A DNA stretch of 64,000 nucleotides from Petunia secreta (lineage: Eukaryota > Streptophyta > Magnoliopsida > Solanales > Solanaceae): assembly GCA_029990175.1 (NCBI GenBank), contig JARKIP010000017.1:12914001-12978000 (forward strand), in the 5' to 3' direction. Below the pieces are notes generated by a model. It was given only the letters and a program-made list of their open reading frames with translations, was not told the origin of the DNA and searched no databases. This document shows positions 12,637 to 21,889 of the stretch, piece by piece. The position numbers were made by a program, and so were the translations under genes. The stretch's first letter is position 1. Each line of letters opens with the position of its first letter.

Positions 12637-13429
12637 TGATGCAATATAAAATGGCCTAAACGACAACCATCAAAAGCCAAGCTCGAGAGCACAAGGGATA
12701 CGAGTCAAGGCCTCCGGAAACATCTTGTAGATCATGCATTGGAGCGACGACGACGGAGGAAACAGGGCAGGAAAACAGGCAGCCCAAAACAGGGCAAAAC
12801 AGGGGAGCACACTGGGAGCTCACTGCCTGAGGAAGAACAAGTGTTCTTCGCGATCGCGTCCATACCTGCGCGATCGCGAAGAGGAATGGAATGCCCTGCG
12901 CGATGGCGCCCAACTGAACGCGAAGGCGAGCTGAGGATGCTGAAGACTTGCGCGATTGCGATTACTTGGAGTGTTGCCTGCACGATCGCGTGACGCCTTG
13001 CGTGATCGCGATGCATTGGAGTTGAGCAGCGGACCAGAACCAGCTTCAGGGGCCATTTTTGTCCATTTAACAATGTAAATGTATATATAGCACATTAGCT
13101 CTTTCATTTCATTAGTTAGTCATTTTGAGAAGATAGAATTGAGAGAGAACATTGAAGAGGTCGAGCCCTTCTTGTTTGAGCCCGAGGCTCGTGTATGTCT
13201 CGACTTGGAACCTATGGAGATCGACACCTAGTTTGATTCCATTGTAAGGTTTGAGTTTCCCTTCTCCCTTTTGAATTCAATTAACGTTAGTAAATTGAAT
13301 TCGATTCTTTCTTCTATTTCTTGCCTTCCTAGTCTTGAATTTCTCGATATCTTAGATATCTCGTATCTTGTTTTATCGCTTCCGCATATTTGTGTCGTGT
13401 TTAGCTTCTGCTAGTTTTGCGTTGCATCA
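12637..13429 (+). repeat. 5' LTR of element B
   Basis: 793 bp, TG to CA. It carries the palindrome cluster at 12849-13010 and a TATA box at 13082. Against the 3' LTR it lacks about 18 bp of the palindrome cluster, and several of its palindromes have C-to-T or G-to-A changes. Confidence 0.93.
12849..13090 (+). promoter_or_regulatory. U3 palindrome cluster and TATA box, 5' LTR of B
   Basis: CGCGATCGCG occurs at 12849-12858 and 12869-12878, exactly 20 bp apart, followed by decayed copies near 12899, 12951, 12981 and 13001. The TATATATAG box is at 13082-13090. The cluster ends about 70 bp upstream of the TATA box. A role in transcription or packaging is inference. Confidence 0.65.
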
Positions 13430-13431
13430 GT

Positions 13432-13443
13432 TGGTATCAGAGC
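13432..13443 (+). other. Primer-binding site (initiator tRNA-Met) of element B
   Basis: TGGTATCAGAGC, the classic plant PBS complementary to the 3' end of initiator tRNA-Met, two bases after the LTR. Confidence 0.95.
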
Positions 13444-14506
13444 AAGGCTCGGGTTATGTTCTTACAAACCCCGTTCCTTGTCCATATGTTAGTATCGTTG
13501 TTGTTGTTGCGTTTGTTCTTGAAAATTTGAAGAAAAACAAAAAAATTGAAAAACTAGAAAACTTGACAAAATTTAGTCGAGCGGGTTGGATACGAATCCC
13601 CGAGTGTTAAAAAGTAGTGGGGTTTGTTCCTTATTGTATTCACGTCGTTTTGATACCTATATCTCGTGTTTGGTGTTACGAATCAAAATTTCCAAAATCA
13701 AAATTCAAAAGTTTGAAAATTTCTTGAAAACGCTTCAATCTTGAATCGAAGCTTGTTGTTGTTGTTTGGGGTTGAAAAACTATTGGGGATTGATGATATT
13801 AGTTGTATACACTCTTAGGTATCGTTGGTTTTGTGTTTCGGGTTGAAATCGAGCAAAAAATTTGGCCAAAATCGCCAAAAACCTGTTTTTGAGCTACTGT
13901 GAAAGTTGCAGAAATTAACCCTTCGCGATCGCGAGTAAAATTATTTTTTGAAAATTTAACCCTTCGCGATCGCGCACGTCTGGTCGCAATAGCGAAGAAC
14001 AAAAAAATTTCAGACTTCCAGTTTTGGGACAGAACGTTCGCAACGGATTCCGAACAGTTTCCAAACATCATGACCTCAATTGGACCATTAAATATGATGA
14101 GTTTGTAGATCACAAACAAAATTTCATCCGATTCCAAATCCGTTTGGTGCCAATTTGAGTCGAATCTTTTGTGTCCCGTTTTCTACCGTACCTCTTGGTT
14201 AGTGTTTTGAAGGTAATTGGCCTACTTGAAAGACACTAATCTTTTAGCGTATTAGGTATTCGTGCGTAGAAGAGATTAGAATTCAAAGAAGAGTCGTAGA
14301 ACTCCTTTTGACCTCAAGTGCGCACTTTAAATAGCTGTCCGTACATAGAGTCTCATTAATTCCACTCCGAACTTTAACTTGGACATGCTAGTTGTGATTA
14401 CCTTGGTTCCCAAGTTGATAAGGCCTCGCTCTTGAGTGTACATATATTGAGTGATACACGTGAGGGAGTGACTTTTGGGAGGTTTTGTTCTTTGGTGATT
14501 GCAACA
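13444..14506 (+). other. Leader of element B with two LTR-type palindromes
   Basis: About 1 kb with no long frame. It aligns by eye with the leader of element C (about 53860-54550): both share CTATTGGGGATTG-like text and then a run of the type AGAACTCAAAGAAGACTCGTAGAA. Two perfect CGCGATCGCG palindromes lie at 13924-13933 and 13965-13974, 41 bp apart, followed by a decayed copy at about 13983-13998. A packaging or dimerisation function would fit the position but is unproven. Confidence 0.7.
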
Positions 14507-16609
14507 ATGTCGGATAATGATGATGGAGTAGATTGTGGCTCATGTGGCGATGATGCGAGTTGCTATGACTCGTATGGTGATGATGGAGACTATGGTTCCT
14601 ACGAGGGTGATGATGGCCATTACTATGATGATGGAAACCATGGCTCCTATGTTGATGAAGCGGTTCACTATGATGATCATGAGATTGATGAAGACTATGA
14701 GGCTTGTGATGAAGAATGTGATGATGCATATGCTTCTAGTCAAGAAATCGAAGATGGTGACGCTTCAAGGTACATTGATCCTACTTACTCTACTTGTGAT
14801 GAATTAGAACATGATAGTGACATAGATAGAGTTGATGATAATGTTCAGTATATGAATTGTTCTTATGCATCTTCTCTTGGTGTTGCTAATGGAGTACAAG
14901 GGAGTAGTGGAGGACCTTCCATTAGTATGGGAGGTGGTGGTGGTTGTTCCATGGGAAAGAAGAAGCTTGCATCTTCTAGGTACGCTAAGCGGCCTAATGC
15001 TTCTAATTCCCATGTGGAGGTTAGTATGATAGATGGTGTTGCTTTTGCTACAAAGGGGATGTATGCCGTTAGGGGCGTGGATGATTGTAGTAGGAGTAGT
15101 ACTATGGGCTATGGAACCAAGGCGAGAGGCACTTATGGGTTCCATGGCAAGGTTCCTTCCTCGACTTCCAACAACATTTCTAATGTTGGGAGAGTGACGG
15201 GAAGTGGAGATTGTTCTAGTGGTGTTGTCACTAGTGGAAGGATAAGGAAGACCCAAGTTGTTGGAGTTGACACATGTGGGCATTCAAGTTTTCATTTGGA
15301 TGCCAATCTACAAAGCTTGGGTAGATGTAGGTTCGTTGTTGGGGTAAATGGTATTGGAGGATACTTGCTCAAGATTGGTGATACTGATACCAATTGTATT
15401 AGCACCTCTTTGGTTGATAGGCTTAGGATACCATGTCATAAGCTAGAGCATCCTTATGAGTATGATGGAGTGTGGGTTTCTAAGGAGGCTCGGGTACTCA
15501 TATCTCATAGGAATTACAAATGCTATATGTGGTGTGATGTGTATCCCATGCGTCATGTGGATGTGTGGATAGGTGAGCCGTGGTTGGAGGGGAAGAGGAT
15601 GCAATATAGTGTGGTGAAGGATGCGTATCTTGTGGGCATAGGGCAAAGAGTTTATGACTTTGTGCCTTATCGGGCGAGGAGCCGAATGCCTACTAGTGCA
15701 CCTTCTTTGGCAATGCAAAGGAGCAAGGAGCGAGATCTTCATTCCATTGGGGAAGTTGTGCAAACAAGAAGTCCTACAAACACAAGAAATGGTGGGACTA
15801 GTGCAAGAAAAGAGTTGGCAATTGTCAACAAGGTGAACCAACCACAAGTTGCAAAACCAAGTGGTTCACCAATGAAGAAGAAGGAGACCTCAAGTGATGA
15901 GTCTCCAAGTCCTAGATTCCGGGTTGACGTGAAAAGTCCACCTACTCCGGCTATGGGTATTCTTGGGCCTCGTCCCAATTCACCCAAATTTGAGAGACAA
16001 AAGATAGAGAGGAGTAAGGGAGTGACCGGTGACATTCCTCGAGTGGAAAAAGGAGAGGATGTGATGAGTGATGTGAGTGGGATGTCACCACCCGAATCTA
16101 CACCCGACCTTGGAAAAAAATTGAGGGAAAAGAAAGAGGGAAAAAGAAAAATTAAGAGTGAGGGCACACCTTATTCTAACCTTAACCCTTTATCTTTTTC
16201 TTCTATGTGTTTGAGTTCTTGTGTAGGAATTCTTGGAGGCAAACCAATGGAGCCTCAACCATGTTCCAAGATGGAAAGACAAGGTGAAGGGGATGCCAAA
16301 TATGAGCTACAAGGTGGAGACCTTCATGACACTTCAAAGGTATGTGTTAGTTCTTCCTCCCTTGAGCATGATACTTCCTTGTCTTGTGACATTGTTTGTG
16401 AAAACTCTAGGCTAGTTGATGATTTGCATGAATATAATGTGTTTGCAACTAGTGTAGAGCCTTTGGGTCAACTTGTGTGTGAAAATGAACCACTAGTTGA
16501 GAGGGTTGAAAAGCCACATCATGATGTGAGCTCGGTTTTCATTGAACCTCTCTTTAGTGAAAATGTTGAAGTTGTCCTTGTTTATGAACCTTTCCCGACC
16601 CGTGTTTGA
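14507..16609 (+). CDS. Element B ORF1: acidic protein with degenerate protease-like segment
   Basis: 700 codons from ATG (context AACAATGTCG). The open frame extends 25 codons upstream without an ATG. Residues 1-100 are extremely rich in Asp, Gly and Tyr; then a Ser/Gly-rich stretch. Around residues 280-375 a segment aligns with the retropepsin of element C: the C motif IDSGNCANV corresponds here to GDTDTNCIS, followed by SLVDRLRIP, then CDVYPMRHVDVWIGEPW against VVPMQACHLLFGRPW. The catalytic DSG triad is lost, so no protease activity is expected. The remainder is charged and low-complexity. No zinc knuckle or capsid core was recognised. It may be a diverged structural protein that assists packaging; function unknown. 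Confidence 0.75.
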   Translation: MSDNDDGVDCGSCGDDASCYDSYGDDGDYGSYEGDDGHYYDDGNHGSYVDEAVHYDDHEIDEDYEACDEECDDAYASSQEIEDGDASRYIDPTYSTCDELEHDSDIDRVDDNVQYMNCSYASSLGVANGVQGSSGGPSISMGGGGGCSMGKKKLASSRYAKRPNASNSHVEVSMIDGVAFATKGMYAVRGVDDCSRSSTMGYGTKARGTYGFHGKVPSSTSNNISNVGRVTGSGDCSSGVVTSGRIRKTQVVGVDTCGHSSFHLDANLQSLGRCRFVVGVNGIGGYLLKIGDTDTNCISTSLVDRLRIPCHKLEHPYEYDGVWVSKEARVLISHRNYKCYMWCDVYPMRHVDVWIGEPWLEGKRMQYSVVKDAYLVGIGQRVYDFVPYRARSRMPTSAPSLAMQRSKERDLHSIGEVVQTRSPTNTRNGGTSARKELAIVNKVNQPQVAKPSGSPMKKKETSSDESPSPRFRVDVKSPPTPAMGILGPRPNSPKFERQKIERSKGVTGDIPRVEKGEDVMSDVSGMSPPESTPDLGKKLREKKEGKRKIKSEGTPYSNLNPLSFSSMCLSSCVGILGGKPMEPQPCSKMERQGEGDAKYELQGGDLHDTSKVCVSSSSLEHDTSLSCDIVCENSRLVDDLHEYNVFATSVEPLGQLVCENEPLVERVEKPHHDVSSVFIEPLFSENVEVVLVYEPFPTRV

Positions 16610-16658
16610 TAAAGGAGAAGATGAATTGCATGATTACCCTGTTCTTCCCTTTGATTGA

Positions 16659-17414
16659 TTATTTGCTAGTGGTGGTTTCTTGTGTCGTAGTGAGGAAGGT
16701 TGTAACCTTGAGGAGTCTCTTGAGAATGAGATAGATCGACTTGTGTTCGATGGCTCCTCAAGTTTAGATGTGGGCTCTAGTTTGAGAACTTCACCTTTGC
16801 TTGCTAATGAACTTGAGAAGTGTGCCTATACTAATCCTTTGTATGAGGGCAACTTCAATGAAAATGGTGAATTGTACCAAACTAGAGTAGAGTATGAGTT
16901 TACGCCTCCATGGATTGGAATGACTAACTCTATAGATAATCCTTTGTTTGAGACCTCCCTTGGGAGTTTGTCAAGTGACGAGGTTTGTCTTGGAGGAATA
17001 GTTGGAGGTGAGGAGGAGCCTCTCGGTGTGTGTAAGAATGCTCTTAATAAGGGGAGTGGAGTAGTCGATGTTAGTTGTAAGTTGAACTATTTTGCTTACT
17101 CCATCTCATGTGTTGAGCACACCTTGAGTGTTGAGCATGCCAAAGCCAATGTGTCACATTGTGATAAACTTGATTTGAAGGCTTGGTGTGTTGATGGTAA
17201 GCTTAGGGGTCATAGGACATTTGATTGCTACAACTTGCATGACTTTGATCTCTTTGCTTGTTTTGAAATTGGGTGCTTGTTCTTGTCGAGCCAAGACCTT
17301 GTTGTCTCCTTTGGGGACATACACTTTTTATTAGGTATTGATGCTTGGCTCTATCACAAGAGTGTGTTTTCCACACACCTTGCACTCTTTCTTGTTAAGC
17401 TAACCTACTTGTGA
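16659..17414 (+). CDS. Element B ORF2: probable C-terminal half of the same protein
   Basis: A frame open from 16659 to the stop at 17414 (about 251 codons) without an obvious ATG at its start. In this frame coding-like text continues upstream through a TGA at 16656-16658 to about 16600, where it overlaps the end of ORF1 in another phase. ORF1 and ORF2 were therefore probably one protein of about 970 residues, later broken by one frameshift and one stop. It contains YEFTPPWIG near its middle and a Cys/His-containing tail. I do not recognise the family. Confidence 0.6.
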   Translation, partial: LFASGGFLCRSEEGCNLEESLENEIDRLVFDGSSSLDVGSSLRTSPLLANELEKCAYTNPLYEGNFNENGELYQTRVEYEFTPPWIGMTNSIDNPLFETSLGSLSSDEVCLGGIVGGEEEPLGVCKNALNKGSGVVDVSCKLNYFAYSISCVEHTLSVEHAKANVSHCDKLDLKAWCVDGKLRGHRTFDCYNLHDFDLFACFEIGCLFLSSQDLVVSFGDIHFLLGIDAWLYHKSVFSTHLALFLVKLTYL

Positions 17415-17486
17415 AGTAGGAAATTTTGGTTGTGCTTGCTTTGATTGTAGGTTTTGATGGTTCGATTTCGAGGACGAAATCCTTTC

Positions 17487-17499
17487 AAGAAGGAGAGGA
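17487..17499 (+). other. Polypurine tract of element B
   Basis: AAGAAGGAGAGGA directly before the 3' LTR. Confidence 0.85.
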
Positions 17500-18308
17500 T
17501 GATGCAATATATGGCCTAAACGACAACCATCAAAAGCCAAGCTCGAGAGCACAAGGGATATGAGTCAAGGCCTCCGGAAACATCTTGAAGATCATGCATT
17601 GGAGCGCCGACGACGGAGGAAACAGGGCAGGAAAACAGGCAGCCCAAAACAGGGCAAAACAGGGGAGCACACTGGGAGCTCACTGCCTGAGGAAGAACAA
17701 GTGTTCTTCGCGATCGCGTCCATACCTGCGCGATCGCGAAGAGGAATGGAATGCCCTGCACGATGGCGCCCAACTGAACGCGAAGGCGAGCTGAGGATGC
17801 TGAAGACTTTCGCGATCGCAAGCCCTTGGCGCGATCGCGATTACTTGGAGTGTTGCCTGCGCGATCGCGTGATGCCTTACGCGATCGCGATGCATTGGAG
17901 TTGAGCAACGGACCAGAACCAGCTTCAGGGGCCATTTTTATCCATTTAACAATGTAAATGTATATATAGCACATTAGCTCTTTCATTTCATTAGTTAGTC
18001 ATTTTGAGAAGATAGAATTGAGAGAGAACATTGAAGAGGCCAAGCCCTTCTTGTTTGAGCCCGAGGCTCGTGTATGTCTCGACTTGGAACCTATGGAGAT
18101 CGACACCTAGTTTGATTCCATTGTAAGGTTTGAGTTTCCCTTCTCCCTTTTGAATTCAATTAACGTTAGTAAATTGAATTCGATTCTTTCTTCTATTTCT
18201 TGCCTTCCTAGTCTTGAATTTCTCGATATCTTAGATATCTCGTATCTTGTTTTATCGCTTCCGCATATTTGTGTCGTGTTTAGCTTCCGCTAGTTTTGCG
18301 TTGCATCA
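17500..18308 (+). repeat. 3' LTR of element B
   Basis: 809 bp, TG to CA, followed by the second ACTTC target duplication. It retains more intact palindromes than the 5' LTR. Confidence 0.93.
17709..17969 (+). promoter_or_regulatory. U3 palindrome cluster and TATA box, 3' LTR of B
   Basis: CGCGATCGCG at 17709, 17729, 17830, 17860 and 17880, with CGCGATCGCA at 17811. They form three pairs with 20, 19 and 20 bp between starts, and the spacers between members differ. The TATATATAG box is at 17961-17969. Confidence 0.65.
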
Positions 18309-20205
18309 ACTTCCTCTTCAATTTTGGGATGATGCCTTTTCAACTACAGTTTATTTTATTAATCGTATGCCCATCTCAATACTCAAAAATATTTCACCCC
18401 TTGGAATATTATTTGGGAAATTTCTTGATTATAATTTTCTAAAGGATTTTGGTTATTCTTGATGTCCTTATTTAAGGCCATATAACACTCACAAGCTTGA
18501 ATTTAGGTCCTCTCAATATATCTTTTTGGGATACAGTCAAATTCACAAAGAATATAAATGCTTTCATATTGCTAGTTGCCGTGTATACATTGCAAGACAT
18601 GTTATCTTCGACGAGTCCCTCTTCCCATATGTTGCTCTCAAAAGTTCCCAAGCAGCACCTCCTTCATCATCCATTTTTTCTTCCACATTACAGGTCCTTC
18701 CCCTATGTACAAATACTCCCAGTAATAATTCTCCTTCACAAAATCTTCCTAATCTACTTTCCACTCCACCTTTATCTCAAAATGCAATGCCAACTGTGAA
18801 CCTAACTGTAGATATACAACTTTTGCCTTATGAACATCCAATCTCATCCAGTTGCTTCATCAAAACCCTCAACAAAATGCTTAAAATGTTCCTTCTCTAC
18901 CACGTACCATTCTCATCAATTGACAACCAGACAGAGAGCTAAACTTGATCAATCTCAAGCCAATTTGATAACTAAATACCCACTCCCAGAATCCCTACTT
19001 CCAGCTGAGCCAACTTGTTTCACACAAGCAAACAGGATCCAAAGTGGAGAGAAGCTATGCTAGAGGAAAACAATGCTCTCATCCAAATGGTACCTGGACC
19101 CTTATACCCGCCTCCAATGCAAAGAATATAGTGGGTAGCAAATGGATCTTCAAACTCAAGTTACATCCTGATAATTCCATTGAGTGATATAAAGCTCGTT
19201 TGATAGCTTAAGGTTTCAATCAAGAAACAGGAATTGATTATCATGACACATTCAGTCCGGTTGTGAAGCCAATTACTATAAGAGTTGTTCTGACTTTGGC
19301 TTTATCTAAAGGTTGGTCTCTTCATCAACTTGACGTAAAAAAAAATGCATTTTTATATGGTGAGTAACAAGAGGAAGTTTATATGACCCAACCTATGGGA
19401 TTTGTTGATCCAACTATCCTTCTCATGTTTGTCGATTACATACGACTTTAAATGCTCTTAAACAAGCTCCTCGAGCTTAGTTTGCGAAGCTTAGCTCAAC
19501 ACTGTTTCAACAAGGATTTCTTGGCAACAATATTACTTATATTCTTGTGTATGTGGACGATCTTATCGTCACAGGTGTTCTGATGAATTTATTGACACTC
19601 TTATCAAGAAGTTGTCCATTGACTTTGCTCCTAAAGGACTTGGGCAGATACATTATTTTTAGGTGTGGAAGTTGCTCCGACTGCAAGAGATCTAGTGCTT
19701 TCTCAAACCAAATACATAAGAGATCTGTCGAAGCGTGCTCATATGGACGGTGCACGACCTATATCTACACCTATGGTAAATGGTTTTCAACTCTCAAAGC
19801 TTGGTAGTCCATTATTTGAAGATCATTTTCTTTATTGAAGTTTAGCAGGGGCACTTTAATATGTTTTCATCACTAGGCCAGATGTATCATTTTGTGTCAA
19901 CAAGTTGTGCTAATTTATGCATTCACCAACTCAGGCTCATTTTCAAGCGTGAAGAGAGTCCTTCGATGTTTAAAAGGAACAATGTATCTTGGTTTGCATC
20001 TTCGACATTCATTTTCATTAGTTGTGAATGGTTTTTCGAATGCTGATTGGGCTGGTTGTCCTGATGATTGAAGGTCAACACATGGATATTGTATTTTTCT
20101 AGGGCCTAACTTAGTCTCTTGGTGCTCCAAGAAGCAAAAAGTTGTTGCTCGGTCTAGCACTGAATCTGAATATAGAGGTTTAGCAATACTTAGTCATTCT
20201 TAATG
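18309..20205 (+). pseudogene. copia integrase end, reverse transcriptase and RNase H, broken
   Basis: Continues the integrase after element B (PLQFWDDAF near 18315, then a chromatin-binding-like tail to about 18640). RT motifs follow in mixed frames: GSKWIFKLK near 19140, FSPVVKP near 19255, the YVDDL active site near 19550, then RNase H (ARSSTESEYRGLA near 20150). Multiple stops and frameshifts make it a pseudogene. Copia RT copies RNA to DNA in the particle. Confidence 0.85.
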
Positions 20206-20435
20206 TGTTCACCACATATTTTATTTTCTCTCCCAAAAAACTAAATAGCAAGTACCATGGTGTTTTTATGCACTTTACTACTGGAACGGGAAGCACAAAA
20301 AATAGAGCTCAATTGTTAAAATGACTGATCAGGCCACTAATAACACACTTACTATATCTTAAAAGTAATTTAATTTTAACTTCCAACTTAACTTAATGAG
20401 AAATTTTTATAACCATAAAAAATATTATGACATTG
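20206..20435. other. Short AT-rich spacer
   Basis: No feature seen apart from the left GACAT target duplication of the next element at 20431-20435. Confidence 0.5.
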
Positions 20436-20974
20436 TATTGGGTAAAAATTTACCGAGCCTAGACTCCAAAGCTCGAGGCATAGTAGGGTCAAATCTTCTG
20501 AAGATCACCCCTCGAAGAAGTTGGCTATAACCCTGAGGCTAGACACCTCGGGTGAGAACAAGTCATGGCTATAAGCTACTGCTCGGGGCAACTAAAAGGA
20601 AACCACCAATGAAGAGTGCAATTTATCCCTCGGTGAAGAGTCAGTCTTCGATGGACAGGGTTCTACCTTTTATAACCGATGACCGTTGCCCGCGTATTTA
20701 ATGGGTAGATCATGGGCTAGCTATGATCAAAACGTGGAGTAATGGCTATTAAACACATTTATTGCATTCCTTACTCTTGTAAACTATAAATAGTGATGTA
20801 AAGATCATGTAAAGGCATTCACAAATATATGAAATACACTTACTCTTTGTTTCTTAGCTTTTGTCTAATTTTCTTTATCAAATCTCTTGTCTTTTCACGA
20901 CTTTGATACAAATAGTTGCTAGTTAACCCAAAACAAATTTGATTTGTTGTTCTAATCAGATTTAGGTCAACACA
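20436..20974 (+). repeat. 5' LTR of the Tat element
   Basis: 539 bp, TG to CA. TATAAATA is at 20785-20792. Unlike the LTRs of A, B, C and D, no palindrome cluster was seen upstream of the TATA box. Confidence 0.92.
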
Positions 20975-20993
20975 AATTGGAGCTATCTGTGGA
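20975..20993 (+). other. Decayed primer-binding site of the Tat element
   Basis: AATTGGAGCTATCTGTGG immediately follows the LTR. Tat-lineage elements typically have a TTGGCGCCGTCTGTGG-like site here, so this copy has mutated. Confidence 0.55.
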
Positions 20994-21005
20994 GAACTAG
21001 CAATA

Positions 21006-21736
21006 ATGTTTGTTCCAAAATTGTGTTCTTGTCTCACATACTATTCTTGCCACTTTCATCCGATGACGGATAATACTTATCATACAGGCACAACAACAGG
21101 GGCACAGTCTCCTAAGAGAATTGTGAGCGTTATAATTGGTGGATCAGAGGTGAATGGAGTTAATTTCGCTGCTATGAAAAAATTTGACAAACTGTCAGTC
21201 ACCATGGAAAGGAGGACAAGAGCCAATGGGTTGGAGAACGAAATAATCTTGGACGAGTAAGATTGCGATGGGATGATGTCTCCCCACCATGATGCTCTAG
21301 AAATCATGTGTAAGGATTAATGATTGATGTTAAGCGAGTCTTGATCCATCCTGACAGCTCGGTAAATATCATCAATTATAGAGCTGTTAAGAAAATGTTG
21401 TTGGAGGACCTCGTCGTCCCGAAGGCAATCGTACTGATGGGATTCAACAACTCCACGGGAAAGATGTTAAGGGAAATAATCCTCACAACAACTGCCGAAG
21501 GAGTGCATAAGGAGACCATTTTTCAAGTAATGGCCGAGGATATGGCTTACAATGGAATCTTCAGGAGACCCTGGATTCATGAGATGGAAGCTGTCCCATC
21601 TACTTTGCACCAGGGTGTTAAATTCCCAACTCCATCGAGAGTTCGAGCCATCCGAGGTGACCAGCGAATAGCTCGGGAATGCTATTCAATTGCCGCGGAA
21701 AAAGGAACCGCCCCGGCTGGGCCATCCACATTGTAA
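21006..21736 (+). pseudogene. Tat element protease region, inactive; gag missing
   Basis: A short N-terminal piece joins almost directly to the protease region (KRIVSVIIGG near 21120). The catalytic motif reads LIHPDSSVNII (His codon at 21347) where related elements have LIDPGSSVNII, so the catalytic Asp and the following Gly are both changed. Stops lie near 21260 and 21320. The capsid part of gag is deleted. Confidence 0.75.
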
Positions 21737-21889
21737 TTAATCGGCTCGGAGCTTGATGGGGAGGAAGGCACTATTCTTGAAATAAGCTCTCAAGGACAAA
21801 TAGAGAATGCTCTACTGTTCATACAAGAGCCTCAGAAGCAAAAGGCTGAGGACTCTACCATCGAGGAGTTAGAATCTTTTGCTCTATCA

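Larger units (their letters stand above)
12637..18308 (+). mobile_element. Element B: complete non-autonomous LTR retrotransposon with its own ORF
   Basis: LTRs 12637-13429 and 17500-18308 start TGATGCAATAT and end TTGCATCA. The target duplication ACTTC is at 12632-12636 and 18309-18313. It has an initiator tRNA-Met PBS, a 1-kb leader, a long novel frame in two pieces, and a PPT. No RT, RNase H or integrase is present. The LTRs differ by roughly 2% plus one short indel (rough count by eye), so it is fairly recent. Its leader and part of its protein match element C (53860-59631), a CRM-like gypsy element; rice centromeric families have comparable non-autonomous partners (noaCRR). That B is mobilised by a C-like helper is inference. 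Confidence 0.93.
10465..20205 (+). mobile_element. Decayed Ty1/copia element, split by element B
   Basis: Recognisable gag, integrase, reverse transcriptase and RNase H pieces lie in copia order (integrase before RT) on the plus strand, with many stops and frameshifts. The integrase is cut at 12636 and resumes at 18309, exactly flanking element B and its ACTTC duplication. A probable 5' LTR remnant begins TGTTAGACGTTG. No 3' LTR was found, and similarity fades in RNase H near 20205, so the element is 3' truncated. It is older than element B. Confidence 0.85.

Noticed and set aside
12849..13010. Palindrome array as a CRISPR array or bacterial contamination
   Set aside because: Repeats are too short, spacers are about 10 bp, and the array sits inside LTRs of a plant retrotransposon.
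14388..15847. Minus-strand frames opposite ORF1 of element B (His-rich and others)
   Set aside because: Mirror images of the Asp/Gly/Tyr-rich codons of ORF1; no independent start context or motif.
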